From assembly GCA_947359465.1 (NCBI GenBank), contig OX375879.1:93242078-93306077 (forward strand): 64,000 nucleotides of DNA, given 5' to 3'. Below, piece by piece: positions 44,871 through 55,905 of the stretch. Source of the DNA: Metellina segmentata. Its lineage: Eukaryota; Arthropoda; Arachnida; Araneae; Tetragnathidae. The notes under the pieces were generated by a model. It was not told where the DNA came from and did no database searches. It saw only the letters and a program-made list of their open reading frames with translations. The position numbers and the translations under genes were made by a program. How positions within the stretch are numbered: the first letter of the stretch is position 1; the number at the start of each line of letters is the position of its first letter.

Positions 44871-45998
44871 CAGTACACTGGTGTGCAATATTAAGGACGA
44901 GACGGTTTTTCTAATATAATGTAGTGCAAATGTGTACTAAATTGACCCAAATAATATCATAAGATCTCCAAGATGTAAGAACATAGGAATGTAAAAAACC
45001 TTTCCAAAAAAGAAGTCCAAAGGATTAAAAAGGAACTTCATTGAAAAATTAGCATGGAGCACAATGCGGCAGAAGCAAGTAACACCCATATTACAGGTGT
45101 CCAGCAACAAACATCCAGCCTAGAAGGGGATATGATCACCCCTGACTGCTGTGCAGGATTTACATCGTCTGCCCATGCTGAGTACGAGGTTGTCAACGAG
45201 CTATTGAGGTATTGCTGCCCATTGCTTTTGTAGCGCCAATCGCAGCGCCGGAATAGTTTCTGACGGTTGGTGGCATGCTGCCAAGAGTCTCCTTAGAGCG
45301 TCCCACACATGTTCGATTGGATTTAGATCCGGGTACCTTGCCAGCCAATCCATGCGCTCAATATACTCACTCTCCAACAGCTGTACAGTAACTGTACGAT
45401 GAGGTGTAGCGTTGTAGTCCATGAAGAGGAACTGAGGGCCCATAGCACCTCTCAAAAGACGCACACAAGGAAGGAGAACCTTGTTGCAATAGCGGGCCTT
45501 GGTGGCTGAACCTCCTTGGAATATGTGAAGGTCAGTACGGGTACCAAGCATGATGCCTCCCAAACGAGAACTTCACCACCTTCAAACTGGTCCCTTTCCA
45601 TGATGTTGGTGGGATTATTGCATATTCCCCGCTTTCTCCAGATGTGTATGCGTCCAGAATAGCTAGTCAAACTAAATCTGCTCTCATTCGTAAAGAGTAC
45701 CCTACCCCATTGCTGATCTGTCTAGTTCTGGTGTTCCTTCTGGTACCACAGAAAACGCCTTCTCCGATTAGCACGTGTTGATGGTACACACCGTATGGTC
45801 GTAGTGCAAATAGACCACCATTCTGCAGCCTCCTGGCCACGGTAAAACGCGATATCGGTCGTCCAGTAGTCTGTTGCATGAGTCCTGGGATTTCTCCCGG
45901 TGTCTACCGCCTGATTCTTTATGTTTGTAGTCACTATACCGGTCATCCGCTGCCGTGGTTGCTCGTGGACGACCACTGCTGAGCCCTCGGACCCTCTT
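44871..45998 (-). mobile_element. Tc1-like element inside copy C BEL, truncated at one end
   Basis: The left end has the terminal-repeat-like CAGTACACTGGTGTGCAAT at 44871. The right end lacks a matching inverted repeat and the HTH N-terminus, and BEL sequence resumes at about 45998. The element replaces BEL positions equivalent to A2 5185-6268. The 70 bp at 44798-44870 are of unknown origin. Confidence 0.75.
45201..45976 (-). pseudogene. Tc1-like transposase relic with D-to-N change
   Basis: Order on the minus strand: N-terminal region with TVARRLQNGGLFALRP; the first catalytic motif at about 45680-45700, which reads FTNESRFSL, so the catalytic Asp codon is AAT (45686-45688); then after frame changes GGIMLGTRTDLHIF; then FLFMDYNATPHRT with the second Asp; and NPIEHVWDALRR with the third acidic residue. 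At least two frameshifts separate the blocks. Inactive. Confidence 0.88.
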
Positions 45999-46269
45999 TA
46001 CATTCTTGGAATAATTTTCCGTATTCTTCGAATTTTTGGAGAGTCTTCAGCTTCCGAGTCATGCTCACGAGTATTCTTTCAGCAATTTTTCTATTGGATG
46101 GAATTTCCTGTTTTTCTTTTATCCATGGAAGTCCAACACAGTAGCGACTATCGTCATTCCTCGTCAGTTCTTGTAGGAATCTTCCTCGCTAACCTTCGAC
46201 AGATTTGCACCAGGATCGGTGATGCCGATAGGGTGCATTGGGCTTCATTAGGCCGATATCAACTTCCCT

Positions 46270-47625
46270 TGTACACGTTGGATGAGATAAAGCCGTTTGT
46301 AGGACTTAATCTTTCATGTCCTCAGTCGAATTAATACCTTTATTCTGATCCGGGCAAAGCAGGGCGTTATGTTCTTTATCACATACAATACAACGGGCAA
46401 ACATTTTACAGTCCTTGGCTATGAGAAAAAAAAATCCGAAACATTTCAGACAACCTTTCTTTTGTGTTAGCTTGTTTAGCTTTTCATTATGCGGAATAGA
46501 TCTAGCGGTATAACATCGTGTGTCGTTGGACTTGTCACAAAAAAATACATTTTGAGTTCTTGGCAGTATTTAACCCGGCTACAGTTGGACTTCTATTACC
46601 CTTATTGACCGCCCTACTTGGTATTTCGGAGCTTCCACCAGATGCCCTGGCACCTGTACTATCAAACCTTTTTCGCGCAAGAGACAATCTTACTTCCCTT
46701 TTTAGGAATTCTAACAAATGTGAATGACGAGACTTTTTCTTCTCTACATCACTCGTGTAAGATGGGCTTCTCTGCCATGCCTTTAACGTCTCCTCGGGAA
46801 GACTACTCTCAACCATCGGGAATAGGCATGTTGCATTGGCATTTGAATTTAGCCCCATTGATTCAAGTGACCTCAAATAAGCCTCAACCTTCATGTATAA
46901 ATCTAGTAATGGTAGCCTCTTTCTAGTGTTTGCTCAAACATTACTATCAATTTTATTAATTCTCTAACGTTTATTTCTATGAGAAGTTCTTGTTAACGAA
47001 ACCTCTTTTAATACGCAGTTACCTCCTTCGGATAAGTACGTCGATTAAGATAATTATGTTAATTCGATGTTAAGGAATAACTCGATAAAAGTTCCTTAGC
47101 GCGTGTTCCCGGTTGCACTGATTGTAATAAGTATTGAAATTTATTACAGTCTTCTAACTGCTTATCTTAATGTATTTTCTTGAATTGTAACCAAAAGATC
47201 AGATAGTTCAATAAAGTGCCGTCATAAATTGGAATGTTTAGTTTAGGGAGTTTGTGATATTTCCTTGACTCAGAGTAAGTAGAATTATTGACGACCCTTA
47301 CGTTTTCTTGAAACTGCGTCAAGGTAACTCTATCCAACAGTTCGTTAAAGCGCCGAGAAATCGCAATGTGTTGATCGGAATAATTATCCGCATCTATTAG
47401 TTCCCTTTCTATTTTGCTTTCAGTGACATGGGACTCTACCAATGTATCCAGGATATTTTTTTATGAATTTCGCTACTATCACGGAAACTATTATTTAATT
47501 TCGTTAATTGATCTCTCAGGACACCAATTTCGACTTCATCCATCTCTAACCGCTCTTTAAGCAAATTAACTGTACGCGTGAACGAAGTATGCAAAACCTT
47601 TTTCTTAAGTGTTTTAACTGATTCA
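46270..47625 (-). pseudogene. BEL/Pao gag remnant (copy C)
   Basis: Zinc-knuckle-like region about 46270-46530, middle segment 46535-46894, DUF1759-like core 47167-47442 with KLPKLNIPIYDGTLLNYL, and a broken N-terminal part up to 47625. A deletion of about 20 bp inside the core removes the residues before KYHKLPK. Confidence 0.85.
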
Positions 47626-47901
47626 TTACTTTCATGTAGGTAGTAAAATTACTAAATATAACTTAACTATTTCTTTAAATACTCCAACAATATACAAAAT
47701 TCAAAACTATATATTTCAATAACTTCACATACAAAACGAAAATACTTGAATAACTTCAAATGTAAACTAAAAGGATTCTATAACTTCACTTGCAAAATGA
47801 AAGTAATTTAAATAACTGAACATCTTTTCAAAGATTTCTCAAACAAAATATTGTTTCTTATTTATCTTCAACCAACACTACAGAACAGGTTTCACTAGGT
47901 G

Positions 47902-47918
47902 TCCTGTCACGGACGCCA
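47902..47918 (-). other. BEL primer-binding site (copy C)
   Basis: TGGCGTCCGTGACAGGA on the minus strand, unchanged despite the greater divergence of this copy. Confidence 0.7.
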
Positions 47919-47923
47919 CTTTA

Positions 47924-48416
47924 TGTGGTGTCTATAACCACACAATTCGAAAATTCGAGCTCGACCCAAGCCCGGAAGAAGATTTTTTAATTTCAATAGA
48001 TAATTTATAAAATAATCTTTGAAATTAATTTGGGGTACTCAACAATGTCGTACTCTGTAGTTACTCTGTAGTTAGTACAATACTCTGAAGTTGGAGCAAC
48101 ATGTATATGAATCTGGTATCCGAATAAAATAAAGTCCGTACTTCAATAAAGACGTTCACTTCTTGTAAAACAATACATTTATTAAAGAAAGACTTATTTG
48201 TAAAGGTTCATATAATTATGCATTTTGTGGACTTACCACTACTGTAAAGCCTTAGACATAAAAATATACTCCATTTCTGGGACGGTCTCTGATAAAAACA
48301 TTTATTCACAAACGCAACACTCTGCAGAACCGACAACTCGATGCCGCGATTGCGTCAGCCAGCAACGGAGGTGCGGTGCAATAGCTCACATCGATTGCAT
48401 CACCTAGCAACATACA
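47924..48416 (-). repeat. BEL 5' LTR (copy C)
   Basis: 493-bp 5'-type LTR with ACATACA terminus. Confidence 0.85.
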
Positions 48417-49514
48417 ATTTTTAACACTTAATTTAGAATTTTTATTTAACAGTTAGAATCTGACCTAATAACCAATGGCATCTGGCTCGCAATTGGTTGC
48501 TAGGTTGAGCGTGACATCACATATTTTACTGTCTGGCTTAATGCTAAAAACACTGTTATTACAGGATTAGGAAATCATGCATAATTCTTATGTTCAACAG
48601 GACATCGTATGGCCTATATAATATTTTCTTCAGAAAACCTATAATTTCAGAATTTGTTTAAAATTCAAATGGAGCCTAACTGTAAGGGATGCACCTACCG
48701 GTCTTAGAAATAATAACGTTTCTTCTTCTATCTATTAACTCATAAAGAACCTTTTGTTTTCTAAATCACATAAAAATAACATTTGATCTTTGTCAAACTA
48801 TCCAGTTCGCTTCAGTTTTCCATACTTCCCCGAAATATGCATTAGTGTGCATGATGTTTGACGTACAAAAGTTAGAGCCCTGTGTGGCTTACCTTAAGCT
48901 AAGGTTGCACTGTTTGTTATTACCAAGGGTCACATAGATTCACTGTGACTTACGGGAGAGCTGCCAAAAGAAAACATGCCATTTATCTATGATGTCGTTC
49001 AAAGCACGCCAAAGGCACCAATCTGCAAAATTGGCATTTCAACAAAAACGCGTTCAAAGTTTTGATACTTCTGGAAAAATAGAGTTACGACTCAAAGGTT
49101 GTTTTCTCATGAAAATCGGCATTTCCTCTACGAATCAAGATGATTCGGGGCTTAGTCATAGTTTAAAACATGAAATGATGACTCGAAAAATGAAGTTTGG
49201 TGAAAAAAGCCAAAATGCAGATTGGTGGCAAGGCGTGGGGGTATAGATTGATTATTTATTTTATTCATGTTAGTCATATTGTTACAAAGAAAGATACTAA
49301 AGAGTAAATAAAGGACTTAATTTGATGCTTGACGTTGCATTGATTTTCCCATTGTTTCAACATTTGGTTCGATTTTTGGAGTAACAAAGACCAAAATCGA
49401 TTCTAAAATTTCATTTATTGATCTCAGTAAACGTATTACTACCCTTCGTTGATATCATAATGAGCTTATTTCTGCCAGCTCCTTACATACTTCAAACTCG
49501 TGTGTTTATTCCGT
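48417..49514. other. BEL flank (copy C)
   Basis: Collinear with A 8733-9796. It includes an 85-codon plus-strand frame at 48989-49246 of unknown meaning and breaks off inside the hAT relic. Confidence 0.65.
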
Positions 49515-49864
49515 GTGTTTTGGGTGATCTCTCTCTCTCAGTCACTTTATCATCATAGATAACAAACTTGCACACATGATAGGAAGGTAGCTTAATTCCC
49601 ATTCCAGTAAGCCCTCCTTTTTAGTGAAATTAAGATATTCACAACAAAGTTCATTAACACCTCGTGCCAAGAGTCGTGGAATTTTCAAGTCATCAACAAA
49701 TTGCATTATGTAAAAAATATCATTCATCAGTAGACAGCATCTCCGATTGTGTAGGACACATTAAATTGTCGGACATACTTGCCACATTCATCGTCAGCTT
49801 TTGTTGATGGAGACTTCGTGTCAATCATGCTCAACTTCCTTAGCTGTTCATCACATTCTTAATT
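49515..49864. other. Unique stretch after copy C breakpoint
   Basis: Minus-strand pieces at 49542-49727 and about 49735-49860 are open (one contains DECGKYVRQFN) but match no family I recognise. Confidence 0.35.
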
Positions 49865-50407
49865 ACTTGTCCTCTTTCCAATAATGATTCTGGAAAGTGG
49901 AAGAATAATTTTTCAGGATTTGATCCGATAAAACCTCTTTGAAACCGGTTTACAATTTTGTGTACAATTGGCTTTATTATTATCATCTAATTTTTTTTAT
50001 GAATTCAGTTATAAATGTGCTTTTCAAAAACTTCAAATTTCAAACTTACTTGTCCTCTTTCTAATAATGATTCTGGAAAGTGGAAGAATGATTTTTCAGG
50101 ATTTGATCCGATAAAACCTCTTTGAAACCCGTTTACAATTTTGTGTACAATTTGCTTTATTATTATCATCTAATTTTTTTATGAATTCAGTTATAAATGT
50201 GCTTTTCAAAAACTTCAAATTTCAAACTTACTTGTCCTTTTTCCAATAATGATTCTGGAAAGTAGAAGAATAATTTTTCAGGATTTGATCCGATAAAACC
50301 TCTTTGAAACCGGTTTACAATTTGTGTACAATTGGCTTTATTACTATCATCTAATTTTTTTATGAATTAAATTATAAATGTGCTTTTCAAAAACTTCAAA
50401 TTTCAAA
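49865..50407 (-). repeat. 182-bp unit, three tandem copies, with exon-like segment
   Basis: Units start at 49865, 50048 and 50230 (spacing 183 and 182) with very high identity. On the minus strand each has a 41-codon stretch after AATTAG beginning MIIIKP, containing RGFIGSNPEKLFFHFPES and ending ERGQ just before a donor: GTAAGT in units 2 and 3, GTAATT in unit 1. Unit 3 has lost one T, breaking the frame. Either an exon amplified by tandem duplication or a short satellite with an incidental frame. Confidence 0.7.
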
Positions 50408-50619
50408 GATTTCTAAAGCTGTATACAAGTAATATCAATTTATGACTAGTTTCTTGATTTCACGTTTATTACCTTTAAAATTGGTTATAAGTCATGCAAG
50501 GAAGACTGATGGTTACAAGATGGAATTATCCGCGTGATCCGCTCAAAGGATTAAATTAGCATCTCATAAAATTCATTTGTCACCCTGTCCTTAATGACAA
50601 TCTTTTGAAAGATCACATC

Positions 50620-50642
50620 TCTCTCTCTCTCTCTCTCTCTCT
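50620..50642. repeat. (CT)n microsatellite
   Basis: About 11 CT dinucleotides. Confidence 0.9.
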
Positions 50643-50934
50643 GGGGTAGTGTCCCTCAAGTAAAATATAATGATAAGAAATTTGAGGGCACGACTATTCG
50701 CAGATCGATTTCGAAATGAACATAAGCATGTACAATCGCTTCAAAGTTCAAGTATACTTTTATTGTTGTCAATTTAATTTCACCTTTTATAGTTGTGTTG
50801 TCTATCAATGATGCGATACATATGAAATGCATGAATGGATATAGCATGTATACGTTAGGTAGATTGTTGAATTTGCATTTTAAATCTGAACAAGAAAGAT
50901 CATTTTAGCATCCATCAAAGATTTGTTGTTGTTG

Positions 50935-51505
50935 TTCGCGAGTCCATGGACAAGCCATATTGTAGTGGTGAAGCGGTCTAGATTCCATCAAAAGCATTGG
51001 TCACAGCCTCTGCCAATGTTGGTGCATCTCAGCTGTAGAGGATCTCCCGTAATGGGTCCCTGAGTGGAACCATTCCAATCTTCAAAAGATTCACCGCAAC
51101 AGTTGGGCATTCCCAGATGTGGTTGGGCGTGAGTTGAACTTCGGGGCAGTTTTTACAATGGGCATAGGTTCTTGTTTTGTCCGGATGGGTCTTCATGCCC
51201 TTATAATGCTCAGTTCTAAGCCTGGCAATAGTAGATGTGATATTTCTGGGACAGTCGAATTATGTTCAAAGGGGTTTCTTATATGTGGGAGTCATAATTC
51301 TATATCTGGCCACTGCGTTAGCATCAGCAAGTGTGATGGTGGTGCACCTCTGATCAAGTTCTCTAGCTTCTTTGGCCAAAGAATCCGCACATTCGTTTCC
51401 CTCAATATTGACATGTGCTGGTATCCATTGTAGGACACAGTATTTTCCCTTGCTGTGCACCCTTTCGAGAAGGACTATAATTTCAGATGTGATGTTGGTT
51501 GTCAA
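50935..51505 (-). pseudogene. LINE ORF2 3' end (RNase H and Cys-rich tail), 5' truncated
   Basis: The minus strand begins in RNase H (51266-51505) with VLQWIPAHVNIEGNECADSL. It continues to a C-terminal zinc-like segment with YAHCKNCPEVQLTPNHIWEC near 51100-51170, and ends with a short ACAACAACAA tail at about 50935. Arrangement fits the I/Jockey-type non-LTR retrotransposons. 5' truncation and a simple 3' tail are typical of LINE insertion. Confidence 0.78.
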
Positions 51506-53989
51506 AGATTTATAACTACAAAATTAGCATGCAGACAATCTCCGAAGTCAATTGGTAGTTATTTGTGTTTTTCAGGAAATATGATTAAAAAAAATTAATT
51601 CCCTGTAAGAATTTTTTTTTTTTTACAAATTTTGTTTTAAAATTGAAGAATAAATTTAAAAAGCAAAACTAATGAATATTTATTTAACTTTGAAAAATTC
51701 AATGCTTGCTTAACACTGGACACTTCATAAAAGGAAGTATAATTGGCATCGAATAGTTTAATATAAATGGATAAATAATTTCAAGACCTATTCTTGTTGC
51801 ATAATTTGAGAATTATCTTGTAATAATAACGAGACATTATTCGCTAAAATAATTTTTAATGCTTGATGTGCGTGGAAAAGGACATGTTTATTTTTGCATT
51901 GTATTTAATGGTAGATAATTAAATTTCCGGCGCATTGGAACAACATAGCTGGCAGTTAGCGATTGCACGGGATCAATCCCAAAAGTAAAGATTCAAGGAA
52001 AACACTTAATAATTTTGAACCATTAGTATGAATATGATTTTCGTTACAAAATCAAACTATTGCCAAATTTGAATCAAATAGTGCAAATGATTAAAATGTC
52101 GAATCAATATTAAAAATTATTTTTCCCGACGCTTAAATTGAATTTGCATTTTATATGAAAAAAAAAACTGGTAACGTTTTAATTGAACAGCTAATCAATT
52201 CAACCCAAATCACGCCTGGTTATTCTGCTTTTAATAAATAAAAATTTTATACATGCATAATTTTTTAAACAAATTGTTTGATCTATTTTTTTATTCATAC
52301 CACATTAAATTATTCAAAGTACTCGGTTAAAGTGTTTAGTAACCAATTTGAGAAAAATTCATTTTTCAACCATGCTTGAAAAAAATATTTTGATGAAAAG
52401 TAGATAATATTTCTTTTTGTCTATTTTTAACCGATATATTATTATCTTTACGTCTTCATGTTCTTATCCAGAATGACATAAATTTTTAAATGTTTGAATA
52501 ATTTTGTTATAATCACATAGATTGCTCGTGCTGCCATCTAGCAGTTATACTAACAAACTTTTCTTCTGAGTCCCCCCCCCCCAGCAATAAATAACTTACC
52601 TCAGTCGTTAAACGTCTAAAATTTTCCAAAAATATATCATGCTTGAATAGAATTTAGAATAAATCTATACCCTCAAAACACAAAATGCTGACGAATGCAT
52701 AAGTAGGTTTAACTTATAAAATTATAATAATGTAACATTGTAAAACGTACAATATAATGGAAGAAAAATTTATTGATTTTATTAGCCTAAACTAATTGAT
52801 CAGGCAATAAATTTCGATGAATTATAATTTTTTTTTTGTGAAAGTTATCGTTTTAGATGTTCTTTAAAGAAATGACTCTTAAAACGCGACTTTACGATTG
52901 AGGTTAATTGGTTCATAGGTTTAATTGCGAAACTTAATAAGTGATTTAATTGTGATAAGTCAAATCACAAACTCTATGAAAGAATTACAATTAAGTAATT
53001 ATATTTGTTTAAATTTTTTTTGTGTATCCATCATACGACTTATGATGGACACCGTTTAGTGGTAGTTCTGTAATCTAATCCTAGGAGATTTTGCAGGCCA
53101 TTTCCGTAGACTATTGAATTTATACATTTTGTACAGAAAGAATTTCATTATCATATCGCACCCGGAAAGAAAAGTGACGCAAGTCAAAAGGTAAAATTTT
53201 GATGTTATGTTATTGAAAAATATGTATGAGGTGCCCCAGCCTGTTATATGTATATTATATATTACTATTCTATAGAATATAACAGAAGTTAGCATCATAA
53301 ATACTTACCTAAAATTTAAAAGAAGCTTATACTATTTCAATACAAATTTTATAGTATAATTTAAGTTGATGGTTCTGAAATTCTGCAATTTTGAGTTGTG
53401 TAACTTTTCTTGCTGGTGTGCGACATATTGATTTGCGAAGCTATCAGAGAAAATTTCAGCCACACCAAAATGTAACAAGTGACTCACTACATAACAACAT
53501 GCACAACGTTTATATTTATTTTTCATACACAATTAGACGAAGCGTTACAAAACTGATCATATATCAACATATAGCTGACACATCAAACCAAACACTACAT
53601 TACATTCATGCATATAATGGTATCAACTGTAAGTTCAATGTGCGAGTAGTTCACAAAAAGTTCAATGTGCGATTAATATAAGAGCATATTAGTTAAACGA
53701 TAGATATTCACTTAAGAAATAAGATTTGAGTTAAGATTTTCAAGCATGTTCGTATGGTGGTTTTATGACTTTTGATGTATGACTTGTTGAAGGAGTGACT
53801 CCAAGGAGTGCCAGCACTGCGACTAACAATCTATTGTACTGAGACTAATGCTGATTCACTAAAGACCAACTGCCGAAATAAATTTCAGCAAATACCTGAT
53901 TGGAATGTTTGGCAGTTTCCCCCCCCCCCGGATTCGATACAGTTGTATCTCATATATTCAAATCGTTGTGCAGAATAATAGTCACACTC
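51506..53989. other. AT-rich stretch with one SINE scrap
   Basis: A partial minus-oriented SINE lies at 51908-52045 (GGATCAATCCCAAAAG and ATTTTGAACCATTAGT). C runs occur at 52574-52582 and 53921-53930. No gene recognised. Confidence 0.6.
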
Positions 53990-54600
53990 ACACAGAACGT
54001 GTATAGAACTATCAACTACCATCAGACACGCTCTACATAATGGGTCATTTTATAACACGCATAATGTTGATGTGTCTATTCAGGGTGCAGTGGCCAGTTA
54101 GAAGGTCAATAGCTATCCTGATTTCTTTCCTGCTCAATTTCAGCAACTCCCTCTATCTATCTCAGGGAGATTGTTGATTGAGCTCTTTGGCTTGTCTTTG
54201 ATCATTAGATTGAGAAGCCATGTATGGTAGGAATCGGCAAGGAGAAACATAGTCCCTCTAACCACATTGTGAGGCAGACCCCAAACAGGCTCTTCAATAA
54301 ATGGCGTTTCAGTTCCATGTTTTGCTAATTGGTCTGCCGTTTCATTACCCTCAATGCCACAATGACCAGGGACCCAGACAAGAAAAGCTTTGTTTCTCTC
54401 AGTCAGATCCTCAAGCGCATTGTGACAGTGACTTTGCAAAGCCTTTAGGGCTGCCTGGCTGTCAGAGAAGATTTTTATAAACCTCTTAACAACCACTCTA
54501 TTGAATTGTATTGTTGTTGTTGACCACTCTATGCAGTTGTAAGTACAAGCAGAGATCTCTAGTTCCTCAGCCTGATGTACAGTGGCTGGTGGTTTTAACT
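53990..54600 (-). pseudogene. LINE RNase H and C-terminal fragment, second family
   Basis: Minus-strand 54140-54496 contains IFSDSQAALKAL (RNase H Asp) and VWVPGHCGIEGNETADQLAK. The C-terminal LLTGHC and LNRH motifs follow near 54060-54110 in another frame. Upstream to 54600 the frame continues with YNCIEWS-like sequence. Distinct from the LINE at 50935-51505. Confidence 0.78.
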
Positions 54601-54823
54601 TTTGACTAATTTGACTTGCTACTCAGCGTAAAAAGATCGAATTAATTTATTTATTGATTGACTGATTAAGTACGCATAATCATGACTTTCAAGGCTATAC
54701 ATAAAAACCAATAGTAAAGTTTTGAACAGATTGTTTGTTTGGGATTTAAGGCAGAAAGATTCACATTTGCTAAAGCTGTACATTTCACAAGATATCAACA
54801 TCAATAACTGTCGGGACTCTGTA

Positions 54824-55085
54824 GCCTGGTTAAAAGAGTAAGGAATTACCAAATGGAGGGTTGCGAGTTCGCATCCAACCTAAGACAATCGTGTACAAAG
54901 GAGCTGGTACACATTAAATCTGTAGTCTAAAATGTCCTCACGTTGGCATGGTGTGGTAGTTTGGAGAGTAATATGCCAGATCAGGTGTGACCTCGTCATC
55001 TGACCGTGGTTCAAAATTACCCTTTGGGAATGATACCGAACCGTTGCCAATTGCCCGTTGCCATTTCAACTACCTACCTACTTCT
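54824..55085 (+). repeat. tRNA-derived SINE, plus orientation
   Basis: The head has a B-box-like GCGAGTTCGCATCC, then GGAGCTGGTACACATTAAAT, the body with CCTCACGTTGGCATGGTGTG, and the 3' end CTACCTACCTA. This is the family found inverted at 55180-55905 and in copies A and B. Confidence 0.75.
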
Positions 55086-55179
55086 GGTAGTTTGTTTACG
55101 TTTGCTTTGAGAAACTTTGAGTGTGGTAAGTAATTAAAGTCACACTTGAGCTGCACCACGGTCTATCAGCTACGGTCCG

Positions 55180-55905
55180 GGTAGGTAGGGAGGTATTTTA
55201 ACGTCGTACTGGAGAAACACAGCGGGCTATTCACGATGGTCCGGGATCAATACCAACGAGAAAGATCCGAGGACAAAACCACATAATTTTGATCCACGAC
55301 AAGGCAACACCTGAGCTATGACCCCACTCTCCAAACTTCTACATCACGTCAACGTGAAGACACTGGAGGTCACCACAGATTTAACGTGCACCCCCACTTA
55401 CACGACGGTCTTAGGTTGAATCGAGTTTCGAATTCCCTACTCTTCTGTTGTCAAGCCGTTACTTTCACAACCTGTTACTTCGACCCTGCTCGATTTCAAG
55501 GTTTCGTTTGGTTAGGTAGGTATTTTAATTAATGTCGCACAGTTGCAACACAACGGGCTATTGGCGAAGGTTCGGTATCAAACCAGAAGAGAAAGAATCG
55601 AGGTATTCGGTACTTTTAATAAACGTTAACAGGACCAACACAACCTATTGACGACGGTCCGGGTAATTTTTAGTTAACGTCGTACTAGAGCAACACAACG
55701 GGCTATTGATTACGGTCCGGGACCAGTCCCTTAAGGGAAAGATCCGAGGACAACACCTCGTAATTTTGAACCACGGTCAGATGACGAAGCAACACCTGAG
55801 CTGGCACCCCACTCTCCAAATTTCCACGCCAACCTAACGTGAGGACTTTCGGCCACGACAGATTTAAGGTGCACCAGCCGCCTCTACACCATACACTTAT
55901 AAACA
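55180..55905 (-). repeat. Cluster of three or more inverted SINE copies
   Basis: Successive minus-oriented copies start at about 55180, 55514, 55610 and 55665, each opening with ACGTCG(T/C)A...GGGCTATT and a GGGATCAAT-like motif. The first and last are nearly complete; the middle two are truncated. Confidence 0.75.

Larger units (their letters stand above)
45998..48416 (-). mobile_element. BEL/Pao retrotransposon 5' half (copy C)
   Basis: Contains the RT upstream region (45998-46240), zinc knuckle, gag, primer-binding site (47902-47918) and 5' LTR (47924-48416). More diverged than the A and B elements. The 3' LTR is absent from the window's copy C. Confidence 0.88.
44603..49514. repeat. Segmental duplication, copy C (partial)
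   Basis: Starts inside the DUF5641-like end of the BEL pol gene, with no 3' LTR or left flank. It runs through the rest of the BEL, its 5' LTR and about 1.1 kb of flank homologous to A 8733-9796. Homology stops abruptly at about 49514, inside the hAT relic present in A and B. It is more diverged than A and B are from each other and is interrupted by a Tc1-like element. Confidence 0.85.
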
